From Blastobasis lacticolella (Eukaryota > Arthropoda > Insecta > Lepidoptera > Blastobasidae): a DNA stretch of 64,000 nt. Positions within the stretch are counted from its first letter, which is position 1. The number at the start of each line of letters is the position of its first letter. Positions 23,096 to 35,335 of this stretch are shown here, one piece after another. The notes beneath the pieces were generated by a model. It ran no database searches, was not told the origin of the DNA, and saw only the letters and a list, made by a program, of their open reading frames with translations. A program made the position numbers and the translations under genes. The stretch covers positions 16,707,115 through 16,771,114 of the forward strand of contig LR990051.1 in assembly GCA_905147135.1 (NCBI GenBank), in the 5' to 3' direction.

Positions 23096-23554
23096 TTTCA
23101 TTTTTAATGTTGAAAAAAATATCGCGATTAGCTAAATCTGCAGTTAAATTTATCGAAATGGCTACCTACAGAAATGTGAACCGCGAATGTGGATTTCACA
23201 TTCATAGAAATAAATTTTACCACAGAGTCACTCGTAAGGGAGCAGTTTTCTTCAAAATTCTAAGAATTTCTACGGAGCGCGAAGCTTGTTATAACTAATA
23301 TCTAAATGATACGCGATCAAATATACTTAATTATGTAAAGGAACAAGACAGAATAATGATACATTCCTATGCCGAAGTTTTGATTGTTCAAATAAAATTG
23401 AAATAAATTGAAATTTAGTGTTTTACATTTTCTCTTCTAAGTTCTTGAACATATTGCGCATAAGCAGCGTATACTTTTTGTCAGTTTGCCATACTTAAAT
23501 GAATGTTTGCCATATAGCAAACATTGATTTGGCCGTGTAGTGTCCGGCAGAGTA

Positions 23555-23800
23555 ATGTCCCAGTTGTCCCTCGCGAGTCCGCCTTGACCACGAAACAGGA
23601 TTTGGCAGATCATCTAATTAGAGTGAAGCGACTGCTATCTGACCTCCGTGACCTTGTCAATAGAGGAATCTGACCAGATTGGATAACGGTTACACAATTG
23701 CCTGAATAATGCTGGTTTCACCACGATGTTTTCCCTCACCGTTAGAGCATCGGTTAGCATCCAAATAATGTACATAACCCAGAAAAGAGGCCGCGGAGGG
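23555..23800 (-). mobile_element. tRNA-headed SINE, reverse copy
   Basis: Reverse-strand member of the 8737-9078 family. The CACGATGTTTTCCCTCACCGTTAGAGCATCGG block is at about 23720-23752. Confidence 0.7.
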
Positions 23801-24040
23801 ATTTGAACCCACTCATATTAAAATAATAGCATAATACGACGTCATCGAATTCAATGGTATCGGCGTCGGTAAAGAAACCTGATAATTAAAGATAAATTTC
23901 GATGTAGCAACTTTTTTAATTTTATCTATGTACCTATATTACGCATAACATAAATATTAAAAACTTGTTATTTCAGCGCTGCATATTTCAGTTTATTAAT
24001 TCATAAAATACAATTCTGAAAGGAACATTCCAGAAACTTT

Positions 24041-24060
24041 ACGAATAAAAGCGACAACAT
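24041..24060 (+). promoter_or_regulatory. Conserved promoter block of intact + carboxypeptidase gene
   Basis: ACGAATAAAAGCGACAACAT, about 50 bases upstream of the start codon. A near-identical block lies at the same distance upstream of three other family members (31088-31105, 54033-54053, 56421-56441). The AATAAAA/TATAAAA core could be the TATA box, but its distance to the ATG leaves room only for a very short leader. Alternatively it lies in the 5' UTR. Confidence 0.5.
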
Positions 24061-24110
24061 ATTTCACTTGAATCATATCTAATGTTATTTTACTAGTAAA
24101 ATACAACAAA

Positions 24111-27100
24111 ATGGCACTTGATCGGTTCTTAGTTTTATTATGGTAAGATGCATAATTTTATTACGAATGTTCGGTCACAATATTACTTTCGACATTTGGA
24201 AGTGAATATGAAGCGGTTGGATAAAATTCAACTTTAAGCATGTTGAGGTCAAGCTTATTAGAGTATGATTAAATAACGTAAATGTAATCACACGCCATAT
24301 ATTTAACAGTGCCTTCGTGTCAGTAACCAGTAAGTGCCTAGGACCCGCCGGTGATGTCGTGGACGATGGGATCCTCAACCTGACGCCTTACGTGAAGAGT
24401 GGCAAGATGGCTGAAGGCCGCAGCCTGTCCACGGTAGACCCAGCATTGTTCGCCGGAGTGAAGAGCCACTCCGGGTTTTTCACCGTTAACGAGACACAAA
24501 AATGGAACACGTTCTTCTGGTTTTTTCCTATACAAAATAAGCCTTTGTCATCCACGCCGCTGTTGATTTGGCTGCAAGGTGGTCCCGGCTCGAGTTCGTT
24601 ATATGGATTGTTTAATGAAATCGGACCCATACAGTTAGTCAATGGAACAGGTAGGTACTCATTACATTTCAAATCAATTTAGATTTTTTATTATTACATA
24701 CTGTGGTATTGTGGCTGGCAGAGAAAAAAGCACCAACCCCTTAGTAAGACCGAGGCAAAGCGGTTTGTACGTTCGTCAGTTCATGTTTGGCTGACCCATC
24801 CCAGAAGATGCGCATCTTCGCACAGGAAAAAACGCACACTTATCACTACTAGTTGACTGCAGTGGACTGATAGTACCTCTGTTAAGTAATTATTTATTTA
24901 ATCAAATTCAGTTCAGAAAATGCCGATAACATGGGGGAGCGATTACTCGTTGCTGTTCATCGATAACCCTGTAGGCGCCGGCTTCAGTTACAGCGAGAGC
25001 GACAACTTACCTGAAAATGAAGACGATGTAAGCACATATACAATAGTAATTTTAAAAGGAAATGGAGTAAGTATCAATTATAATTTTATTTTAAATCTGA
25101 ATTAATACATATAGCTGTGTATCAGCATTTGAAATACAATAACGTTGGGATAACTAATCGTCCCAAAGAGTACCTAATACCTATTCTAAATAGTTCAGAA
25201 ATAATTCCATTCCAATAATTCCATATTTCAGGTTGGCAGATCACTTCTAAACTTCATTCAACAGTTTTTAGAAGTTTTTCCAGAACTTAGACGCGCGCCG
25301 CTGTTCATTACAGGAGAGTCATATGCTGGAAAATTTATACCAGCCTTCGGACATTACATACATAATAACAAAAACGACAGTATGCCAATAAATTTAAAGG
25401 TACCTATGGACCTGTAATTAAAAGAAAAAGTGATAATTGATGGAAGTTATTTTTTTATTTTAATCGGCTATTATTTAATTACAGGGTTTAGCCATAGGTG
25501 ATGGATGGACAGATCCTCCAAGTCTTCTGCATAATGCTGACTTTGGATTACAACACGGTTTCCTTGATTTTGAGGGTGCTGAAGAAGTCGAAGCAGCTGA
25601 TGCTGCTGCTAGAAAATATTGGAAAGATGGTGATATAGAAAAATATACCGGGGTAAAAAAATATTTTATTTGGATATGTTTTCGTGAACCATTTTCAGTT
25701 GCTTACTGATTGGAATGGTTATTACATCTACTAATAAATAAAGTTGCTATGCTGAAATTCATAGGACTCAAAAACATTTTTCAGAAACAGATAGGCCTCT
25801 TATTATAAATTGTTTACAGCATAAACTGATTTTGATTAGGTGATTAATTAAAAGAAAAAAGTTTATTAATATTAAATGTATTTCAGGCATATTTTAAGGG
25901 TTTCAATACACTTATGGCATATGCAGGAAATGTGGACGCATATAATTATTTGATGGACCGTGGCCATTACGACATTAATGATTATGCAGCATTTCTAAAT
26001 CGGCAAGACGTCAAAAGTTCATTACACGCTGGCAAACTATCATTTGATGGGTTTTCAAATGAGGTTAACCATGCTATGAATGGTGAATTTTATTTATCAA
26101 CCAAACCCTGGTTGGAAGAAATGCTTGAGTATTATGGAGTCATGTGTTACAGGTCAGTTATTTTTATAGCATATTTGTTCATATTTTTCATATCAGGATT
26201 AAGAAAGGAAACCGCGGTTGGAAACCGCATTGTTGAAAATACAACGGAAAGCTCTGCTTTCTATTTATTCATTATTCGCCTCGTACCACTTATACCACAA
26301 GTAGTAGTGGCCTATATTATATTCGTCGGACATCACAATTCACAATCTATCAATCAGCCAAGACGTCTTGGTATGGCGTTGACACTGAATGCGTTGACGC
26401 GAATGACACTGGGTTTATGAAAATAAAATAACAATATGGCGGATTGTAGGTACTATGTTTATAGTATACTTGTATGTATTTTACTATATTTTAAAGAGGT
26501 TGTCATAGGACAAGCTGTATCATGTGTTCATTATCACCAGGTTATATTGAATAGAAAGCGCAGAATTGATAACAACGCAATAAAAAATGCTATATCTCAT
26601 TTTCCAGCATCTGGATATCCATGCTGGTTTACCTGGAAGAAATTACCTATACCGTCACATCACTGAATGGAGTTTCTACAGATATTAGCATACATACACA
26701 TTTAACATTTCTGTTAGCCTCCAAGACAATATTTACTTACACGACTCATGTCTGATGGAGTCAGATATTATGCTCGAAATTATAATTGACCTATTCAGTC
26801 CTGATTTATATGATTACTTATTACTATATGTATCATTGAAAGTGTCACAATCATCATTTGTTCGATAACTTAAAGATAATTGCTCATTTAAGCACTTCCT
26901 TTCTTGTAACAGTGGGCAGCTGGATATATTAGTGGCGTACAGTAAATCGATTTATATGTACCAAAACCTGTCATGGTCGAAAGTTGAGAGTTACAGAAAA
27001 GCTATGAGAAAAAGTGTCGAAATCAATAATTGGACTGCATTGTAAGTACTTGTCATTTTGAAAACACGTCCTTAGTTGCATTGTGATAAACAATAATCTC

Positions 27101-27397
27101 AATACAAAACTGAGCATAAAACTTGTGTTGTACTCTTTGACATTGTTAACAAAATTATTATACGCAATAATGCCTGACTAATGGATATCACTACTACTCA
27201 AATCTCAAGGACCACAAGCAATTTTCAGCCGCTCGAACGATAATACGAATAGCTTTTCGTAACGTTTCAGATACGTCAAAGAAGGCGGTAACTTCATGGA
27301 CGTTTTGGTGCGTAAAGCAGGCCATATGCTGCCGATGGATCAGCCCCAATACGCTAAACTTATGATTGATATGTTCATTAAAAAGTATAATAAATAA
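24111..27397 (+). CDS. Serine carboxypeptidase, family S10 (CPVL/vitellogenic-like), intact
   Basis: Eight exons: 24111-24142, 24310-24650, 24912-25027, 25232-25399, 25485-25652, 25887-26152, 26913-27041, 27271-27397. The joined length is 1347 bases (448 residues plus stop), all boundaries GT-AG, all frames open. Exon 1 plus the start of exon 2 gives a signal peptide (MALDRFLVLLCAF). The catalytic triad by family comparison is Ser193 in GESYAG, Asp368 in GQLD and His425 in AGHM. The GGPG motif reads GGPGSSS, where most family members have GGPGCSS; AGHMLPMDQP replaces the usual [10 protein letters not shown]. Family S10 enzymes remove C-terminal amino acids at acidic pH and are secreted or lysosomal; the insect role here (digestion, yolk or other) cannot be told. 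It lies in a tandem array with broken paralogues. An AATAAA-like signal lies at about 27626. Confidence 0.92.
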
Positions 27398-27719
27398 TGT
27401 AAACACAAAAATAGACGATGACTTATAAAAACATTGGAAAATTGGCTACCTCCGAGTTTTTTCTACCAAATCAATGGTACCATACCATCAATGGAACAAT
27501 CCCGTTTTGAAGTTCAATTCGTCTATTTTTGTAAGTTAAGCAATAACAATAGGAATAATAAAAAGTTATGACTTCAAATTTTAATGTTGTTTTAATATTA
27601 TTATGTACCTCTACTTCATACTTGCAATAAATCCTAGCTCAGCGGCTAGCGGTAAGTCAATGCCCAAATAAATTGGTTGTACTGTGGTAAGATCTTTTAC
27701 TATTAATTTTACTAATAAT

Positions 27720-27905
27720 GGCCTACTCTTGCTGTAGTTTTAGATAGTTTTTAATGTATTATGTCGGGTGCGGTCTGGCTCTACTTGGTATTGTCGGGCA
27801 CGGTTTGGCCGTTGTCGGCGGGAGGAGGGTGTGCTCCGGTCCTGGAGCAGTCAACATGTCACTGTGCTTTCTACTTTCTTACCACCTCCTCTTTATGAAT
27901 TTTGA
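27720..27905 (+). mobile_element. LINE 3' UTR scrap
   Basis: Homologous to the 3' UTR of the 12640-16567 LINE (TGTAGTTTTAGATAGTTTTT...GTCGGGCACGGTTTGG...CTTTCTACTTTC), heavily diverged. Confidence 0.6.
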
Positions 27906-28214
27906 ATTCTATCACATCACTTTCTGCCTTTTTGTCATTTTTAGGAGTGATTACAAATAGACTTGGCGACATCTGAACTTAGGTACTTTGATGACAAGCT
28001 ACTGTATAAAACATATAATTTCTGTGGGAAGTAGTAGATTGCAAAAGTTGGCTAGTTTAGTTAATATATATTACCTAAACATTTCCTTTCTGTAGGCCTG
28101 CTGTAAGAAATTTCTTTTAGAAATAAGTAGTGCCTGTTGTGTCAGTTATATCTATGTTATATCTCTGTATTTCTTTATTGTGTGCAATAAATTGTTAAAT
28201 AAATAATAAATAAA

Positions 28215-28345
28215 TATATTGTCATGGATTGTATTCGACAGGCAATCGCATCAGGTTTACCTGAACGTGTCTCAAATTTGTGTGATCTTGATTCCGGTGT
28301 GCCCCAGGGTGGCGTTCTTGCTCTTCTCTACTTGTCGTTTTTATA
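28215..28345 (+). mobile_element. Reverse transcriptase fragment
   Basis: A short stretch encodes a GVPQGGVL-like RT motif (around 28299-28322) preceded by about 25 in-frame codons. The rest of the element is absent. Confidence 0.5.
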
Positions 28346-28799
28346 ATAGCTACTGCCTTGGTTATTCCTTCCTTATAAGGGTAAAATAAGTAAGTAGTAA
28401 GTAGGATGTAGGATAATAATTTAATGATTATCTATGGCAATTGGAAATATATGGCAATGGGCTCATTGTTGATGTAATCGTTCTTTTATATCCTAGATAA
28501 ACTATAGTATAAAATCGTTGTGTTGAACTCTTGGGTCACCCATGAGTTTTTGTTTAAACTTATACTAAATATGAGAATATTCCCTAATTCTGACGCACTC
28601 CAAATCAAGGATTAGGACAGTATTTGATAATTTTATATAACAGAAAAATGTGATATGGTTTGAATGAAAATATTAAGAAAGGAGGGGAAAATGCGAGGGA
28701 CAGACACAAAATTTACATTTGATCTTGAACCGTGTCGGGGGTCCATAGAGACCACACAAACTTTGAAGGATGAAAATTTGGATTTATATCCAGTAGTGG

Positions 28800-29040
28800 A
28801 CTACAGTTGATTAATAATAGAATACAGCTAAACAATACTATTTTAAATAGTACTGTGTTCCTATCGGTGAGTAAGTTTTTCAGTACTCCATGGGGTGGAG
28901 ATTTGGAGAACCGTGGCTTTGGAAGTGCAGGAGCTGGCAGAACAGCATGTTTTAAAGGTGGCCAACTTATTGGCGATACGTGTTGGTGTTGTCTATAGGC
29001 AGCTGTGACCACTTTCCATATTATAGTGGCCCGCTTCCCT
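28800..29040 (+). mobile_element. Dispersed LINE-derived repeat
   Basis: It matches 41345-41660 in opposite orientation: AATACTATTTTAAATAGTACTG...CCATGGGGTGGAGATTTGG...GACCACTTTCCAT. No intact coding. Confidence 0.6.
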
Positions 29041-29161
29041 TTTTACCGTATACCGTATTAAAGAAAAGCCAATTATTGTGGAGATATTTGAGTTAAAGTA
29101 GCTACCCGTACGAAGCCGGGGTGGGTCACTATTGTATTATAATAGTGATTAGTGGTACCCC

Positions 29162-29960
29162 ATAAATTGATTTATATGTACCGAAACCGGAAATGGTCGA
29201 ATGTTGAAAATTACAGGAAATCTAAAAGAGAAATAGTCCACATCAGTGGTAGGCCAGCAATGTATGTACTCGTTGTTTGAAGATTCGTGTTTCTGTGAAA
29301 TACAATTACAACGATCTTTCATGAAGTGCTATGACAAAAAAAGGCTTGATCCCGCCCATTTCTCCCCACACTGTCAGTTTGACCTGACAAGCCTACTTTT
29401 GTCATGCCACTTTAGAAGCGGCATGAAGGTGGTAAAACAATATTATGTGTGATAATAATATTATGACATATTATGTCATAATGTACTTCTTTATTATTTA
29501 TGACTTCTTCTTCTATTTATGACAATAACCCTTGATTATTACGATATGCCCATGTTGCCTAGTTATGACAAATGTTGGTCGATACTTTTCAAGACTACTT
29601 TCTCCTAAACTGCTGCTAGGAAGGTCAAGTACTATACCTCACTACATAGAGTATCTAAGGTAACACAGGTTGGAATTTTTTTGGTTAAACTGTTATGAAT
29701 TTCGCAAAATAATAAAACGTACATACAATATTCAACATAAGCACACAAACATTAATGGAGAACGAGTCGACTTTTGGCAGAACAACAGCGATTCTTATTT
29801 TAATGATACTATTGAACTTATCATAATGTTTCAAATACGTGAAAGACCGCCCTCTAACTTCGTGGACGTGTTGGTACGCAAAGCAGGCCACATGGTGCCA
29901 AAGGACCAGCCCGAGTACGCTAAATTGATGATTGATATGTTCATTAACAAATTCAAGTAA
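29162..29960 (+). pseudogene. Carboxypeptidase S10 relic, exons 7 (partial) and 8
   Basis: Only the last two exons of a carboxypeptidase copy survive: a 5'-truncated exon 7 (29162-29261, without the GQLD Asp codon) and exon 8 (29835-29960), which still encodes [28 protein letters not shown] and a stop. The splice acceptor before exon 8 is CAA instead of CAG. Within the exon, GAGGGCGG of the sister genes is replaced by its reverse complement CCGCCCTC plus two bases, changing the conserved EGGNF start. A 96-codon open frame over exon 8 (29670-29960) is a by-product. It is not a functional gene. Confidence 0.85.
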
Positions 29961-31087
29961 CCCGCGTGCAATCTGAAGGCGGTTGGCAGTGCAAAATGAA
30001 AATACTTCTACAGGATTCCATTCAAGCACATTTTTATCTAAAATTCGCACGAGAGTTATCATTTTACTTTACTTCGTTGGATTCTGATTGTGCGCGGACC
30101 TACTCAAAATTAAGCGACTATCCCAGGCAACGGGATTGCGAAATAAATGAGAGTGAGTCCATACTGGTTTTACTCGAACACACGATTGTAGGCGCACAAA
30201 TATTAATGTTATTATATACAGATATTGATAATCCGTAATAATAATTATAAACAATTTATATTATTATTTATTTATTTATTTAATAGTTTATTGCACACAA
30301 AAATGGTAACAAAGATATGGTAAATATATACATGACACAAATGTTATATGTTATTTACAACCTATTTTTTAGTATCAAAATTGTCCCTATGCCTATTTGT
30401 AATAAAATCTTGCAAACTAAATTTGATTTCAGTTTCCGATTTGAGCTGAAATTTTGCACACTCATTTAAGTTCGGTAACAATGCAATGTTATGATACCAT
30501 CGAGCTGATTTGATGATGGAGACGGAAGATAGACAGGTAAACCCTTCAAGTTTGGGCTCGGGCTTCGAATATATTCATTCCAGCATACAATTTGTCAACT
30601 ATTCACAGAGATTTCTGTCTGTCTAATTTTCTATTTCCGTCTTTGATTCCGGCTACTGAATTAAACAATATTATTAAATCAGCTATCGTGTAATCGGAGC
30701 AGATTTTAGCGTTCGCCTAATACGTAGGTATCAACCAAAATTTTATTGTAAAATATATAGTTAGTAAATAATTGATCGCATAGGCTTATTAAAATTTATA
30801 AATTGTAAGTGAGGGCCTAGGAATCGATGAATTAATCGCTGAGTGGAGTGGAGGATGAAAAGTCAGACAGCAGATGACTAATTGATGTGTCAACGTGCAG
30901 CTCAAACGATTGGAGGACAAACACAATATAGTGTGACCAAAAATCTAGAATATATACCGACAAACTGAATGTATACTGATAATTAAACTTACATTCCGAT
31001 GTAAAACGTTATTATTTTAGCTATCGCATAACTTGTAGATATTCCATGAAGTATAGTTGTAAACGAAAATTCCACAACTAACTTCAT

Positions 31088-31105
31088 GTATAAAAGTGAC
31101 AACAT
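31088..31105 (+). promoter_or_regulatory. Conserved promoter block upstream of second + gene
   Basis: GTATAAAAGTGACAACAT, 44 bases before the ATG at 31149. The TATAAAA core is the best TATA match of the four family promoters. Confidence 0.55.
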
Positions 31106-31589
31106 GCCTTGACTCGTTATTAATGCCTATACTTGCACTAAATTAATAATGGAATTAATTGTTCGAATATTGGTTATAATAAGGTAAGATTCTAAATTTT
31201 AATTTAGATTTACACAATTTCTAAGTGAATCGTTTCAATGAAATTCGAACTTATCACCTTGCGCCGAGATTGATAGCTGACATCTTTGATTGATAATATC
31301 GATACAAATGCTTAAGCAGCTAGAAAATGTTTTCAGAAACCTTCATTGAATACTAGTAACTCTTTGTCTAACTGGCAAAGCCCCGAAGACTACACTACAC
31401 TTTGAAGACAAGCTTGCACAGTATTATTAATAGCCGAAAATAAATAACATTTAACTATTACGTAACACTGACCGTGTTTGCGACACCAACAACCAAGGTT
31501 GTTCTGAAATCACTTCATGTTTCCTAAGAAAAATTACGCTCTCTTAAAGTTTAAGATTTTCCTTCACTGACCCATTTAGACTTATCACT

Positions 31590-31790
31590 ATGTATATAAT
31601 ACTAGCGACCCGCCTCGGCTTTGTTGGGATTTTTTCGGCTTTTCTTTACTTTAATATACATGCATTAATAAATAAAACTTTCGGAAGAAATTCTCGAACA
31701 GATGGTTGGATTAAGATGAGTTACAGACAGACAGACAGATAGAGACGGAGGGCGACTTTACTTTATACTATCTATAGATTAGATACCTAT
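31590..31790 (+). mobile_element. Dispersed repeat (ACTAGCGACCCGCC type)
   Basis: ATAATACTAGCGACCCGCCTCGGCTT...GACAGACAGACAGATAGAGACGGAGGGCGACTTTA. The common non-coding end of a lepidopteran LINE or SINE, lying in intron 1. Confidence 0.5.
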
Positions 31791-33979
31791 AATCGAAAAA
31801 TGACTATAACTGTAGGTAGTATATAAAAAATTGTGTGACTATTAATTGTGTTATGGTAAGTTTGATAGTTTTTGTTAAGACTTTCACTAAAAGACTTTCT
31901 TTCATTGCCAAAGCATGTGAATAATTTGGACAGAATCCGAATAATATATGCACCTGAGGACGAGCTTACACTGTATTTAAAGCCGCATAAAATGTAGTTT
32001 TATTAGAATTCCAAAGTATAACCTTCGATTGTATTTAACAGTGCATTTGCGTCGGCAACCAGCAAGAGTATAGGACCCACCGGCGATGCCGTGGATGATG
32101 GGATCCTCAACCTGACGCCCTATGTGAAGAGCGGCAAAGTAGCGGAAGCCCGGAGCCTGTCCGCGGTAGACCCAGCGTTGTTTGCCGGAGTGAAGAGCCA
32201 CTCCGGGTTTTTCACCGTTAACGAGACACGGAGTTGGAACACCTTCTTTTGGTTCTTCCCTGTTGATAATAAGCCCTTGCCGTCTATGCCGTTGCTGATC
32301 TGGTTGCAAGGCGGCCCCGGTTGCAGTTCCATGTTCGGCTTGTTTTGTGAAATCGGACCTATACAAGTAGTCAACAAAACAGGTAATCGTGTTATTTTGG
32401 CAGATATTTTCATGTAATATCTTTGTAATTATTTCTACATAAACTATATTCGTGGTAAACTGAATATTCTAAAAAAAAACATTCGGTCGTGTTTTTTTAA
32501 GGCTCGGCCTCTCCAGAATGTTTATTTTCTTTCAAATCATTTATTAATCTTATTAAAATCTTCAAATCTTCTTGTATATCTAAATGGTATTGTTGTAGAT
32601 ATAAACATAAACTAACTAAAATAATATATCAATATATTTTATTTTTGCGATAGATGGACAGATCCTTTGATAAAAGTTCGGAGTTAAGTACAGAGTAAAA
32701 TGTTCTATTTATATTTTTGTTTTTAGGTGTAAGTAAATTGACCGTTTCAGCAGCAGAACAATATTAAAGCTTAAATACTCCAAAGCTTTAAATTAGAGTC
32801 GAGGACAGGGTTACATTAAAACAAATTCATTCTATATTAATTTTGCGTATTTGGCACCAGCTAACCTTCACAAGCCTGACAATGAAGTTAAAACTGGTCA
32901 AGCCTAATTATTGACTTATATAAAATGATTCAGTTCAGAAAATGCCGATCACGTGGGCGAGCGATTACTCGCTGCTGTTCATCGACAACCCCGTAGGCGC
33001 CGGCTTCAGCTACTCCGAGAGTGACACGTATCCCGAAAACGAAGACGATGTAAGTTAAAGAAAAAGGACTATAAAATTAAAAATAAATAGAGGTTTAATG
33101 TGGGTTTGTCACTTAAACTAATTAAAACCTTAACCTTAACAAAAATTAGTTGCATAGTAATAACACACATAAAGATATTTATAATAATTCAACATTCGAT
33201 AGAAGATTATCTATAAACGTGTATAATGATTGCCCTTGACTTAGCTACATTTCAGGTGGGCAGATCACTTCTAAATTTCATCCAACAGTTTTTGCAAGTT
33301 TTTTCAGAGGTTAGAAGTGCACCACTGTTTATTACTGGCGAGTCGTACGCTGGAAAATACATACCAGCCTTCGGACATTACATACACAATAACCAAAAAG
33401 ACAGTATGCCAATAAATTTGAAGGTAAGGATAAATTTTTCATAAGTAGTATTTGAAAATGCAAATGCAATTCTAAAAATACACTACTATTTGCTACAAGG
33501 ACGTAACCAACAATGTTAATTAAAAAATCCATTTCAATCAGTGAAAGGTACACTAGTTATTTGTACTTTAAAAGTATCTTAATGATTTATATTGGTACAG
33601 TGTTTGTTCAGTCTCCGTTATGGTTTATTACCGGCTAACATATTTAAGGCATACTTTTCACTAAGCATTAGCGTATCGCGTTTCGCGGGATAATATTTCT
33701 TTTTTACATTGCGTACTAGTGTTTTTGAATATAGCTCATGAGTGTCGGATCTGAATGGGAGAAAAGACTTCACTTTTAATAATGAACTATCCAATATTAA
33801 GATTGTAGTTTTGGAAGCTCCTGAAAACGAAGTGGTGCAATAGATTAGAAATTTTGAACGGATTTACAAAGTGCATGTATAGTCGGTGTTCAGTTAACTA
33901 ATGTTGGAAACGTGTCTCGGGATTTATATAAAGTGTATATTAGTATTCTTTTTTTGTTTGATAATGTCAAATAAACAAT

Positions 33980-35335
33980 TTGAAGCATTTTAAGGGTATG
34001 TTCCGGGTTTCCTACCGCGTATTTTTGTTGACGAGTAGCCCAATATTTCGACACAGTTGTATGGCTCATGGACGACTGGAGAGCTGCGAGCGCCGGACGA
34101 TGTTGGTCAGCGATAAAGCGGCCGAAGTCGATCTACCCGCTTTCGCACAAGTTTTTTGCTACTACTGGAACTCGAACTCACTTTTAAGTCACGGCACACT
34201 ACACTGACCGTATCACTGCCTTTTATAGTCTTATTTCGACCTAGTTCTAGTTTTAGAGACTGAATCACTGGTGACCAAGTATTCGATAACCTAATTCCGT
34301 CCTCACGATTAAAATTTGGATATTTCGTGATTTCGATGTTATCTACTGAACGACTCTACACTCCACGTAGGTAAGATAGGTTCAAAGTAGGTAGCTGGGG
34401 CAGGCTCTTTGCCTTTGTTCATACACCTGATTTTGTCTGTGTTCAAAATAAGTGTGTGTAGTATTGTAATATTCATTCAATCACCCTCCCGGAACTCGAC
34501 TGCGCAGCAACACGAGCACTGTCCCAAGTATTGTCTATGAAGAGTAATGACGTATCATCGGCTTAGGTTTATTTTGGTAATTATTTTGCCCTTTAGAAAT
34601 CTATGTACACGCAAATCATTTCCAAAGGCGAGAAACATGGTTGAACCTAGTATTTTGCCTTGGGGAACTCAGAACTGTATGGATAAATCGTTGCCCGTTA
34701 CCGTTGTTATATACCTTGACACACTGAGATCGTGGCGTTGTAACTTCATGGCTAAATTGCACTCTTTTCTACTTATGCCCTCGCCTTACTGTGAGTGTTC
34801 TTCGCGTAATAGTAAATTTAACAATCTGCTCATAATATTTTATGGGAATGCTTCATGTTAGATTCTATTTCTAGTAACTCGGGTATAGTTTATTATTCGG
34901 ACTTTGTGGCGTTAATAGGTAACTTAAAAGCTTTTAAGCGCTTTTGTCATTATTCTTATTGGCAACATAATGCTAGACATATCTTAATTGTGAAAAAAGT
35001 GTTTGTCCGTGGTGCATGTCCCCTGATTTCTGGAATTGACTTAGCTTATTTAGTTATACGTTGTCTCAGTTTTTTAAGGAGGGAGGTTGGGAACACTATC
35101 TTTTCTAGTCCTACTTGTTACTTCTTAATTCAATTTGTTGCGGGTGCCATGATAGTATTACCTTGTCTTCGGGCACGCCTGAGTGTTAAAACTCAGGACC
35201 TGTGTGTGGTCACCGCTGTAGATTCTAGCTGTTGAGTTGGAGCGGTGGGAATGAGTAATGGGGCAATGCCCGTAAAAAGTGCCTTTACTCAAAATAGTCT
35301 TCAAGTAGACGTATGTAAGCCTCCGACTCAGCATA
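33980..35335 (-). mobile_element. Antisense LINE reverse transcriptase remnant in intron 4
   Basis: Read on the minus strand, it keeps a VPQG block (34657-34669) and an ADDTS block (34549-34563) in the order and rough spacing of RT domains 4 and 5, plus an LSRRLTYVYLKTIL-like stretch at 35285-35335. Frameshifts and stops are numerous. The apparent + strand frames at 34547-35235 are shadows. Confidence 0.6.

Noticed and set aside
26205..26666. Continuation of coding sequence past exon 6 of the intact + gene
   Set aside because: The exon ends at a good donor (26153) in the phase needed for exon 7; the read-through frame loses family similarity at once.
34547..35235. Two + strand frames of 104 and 126 codons as a host gene
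   Set aside because: They lie over an antisense RT remnant and have no recognisable domain.
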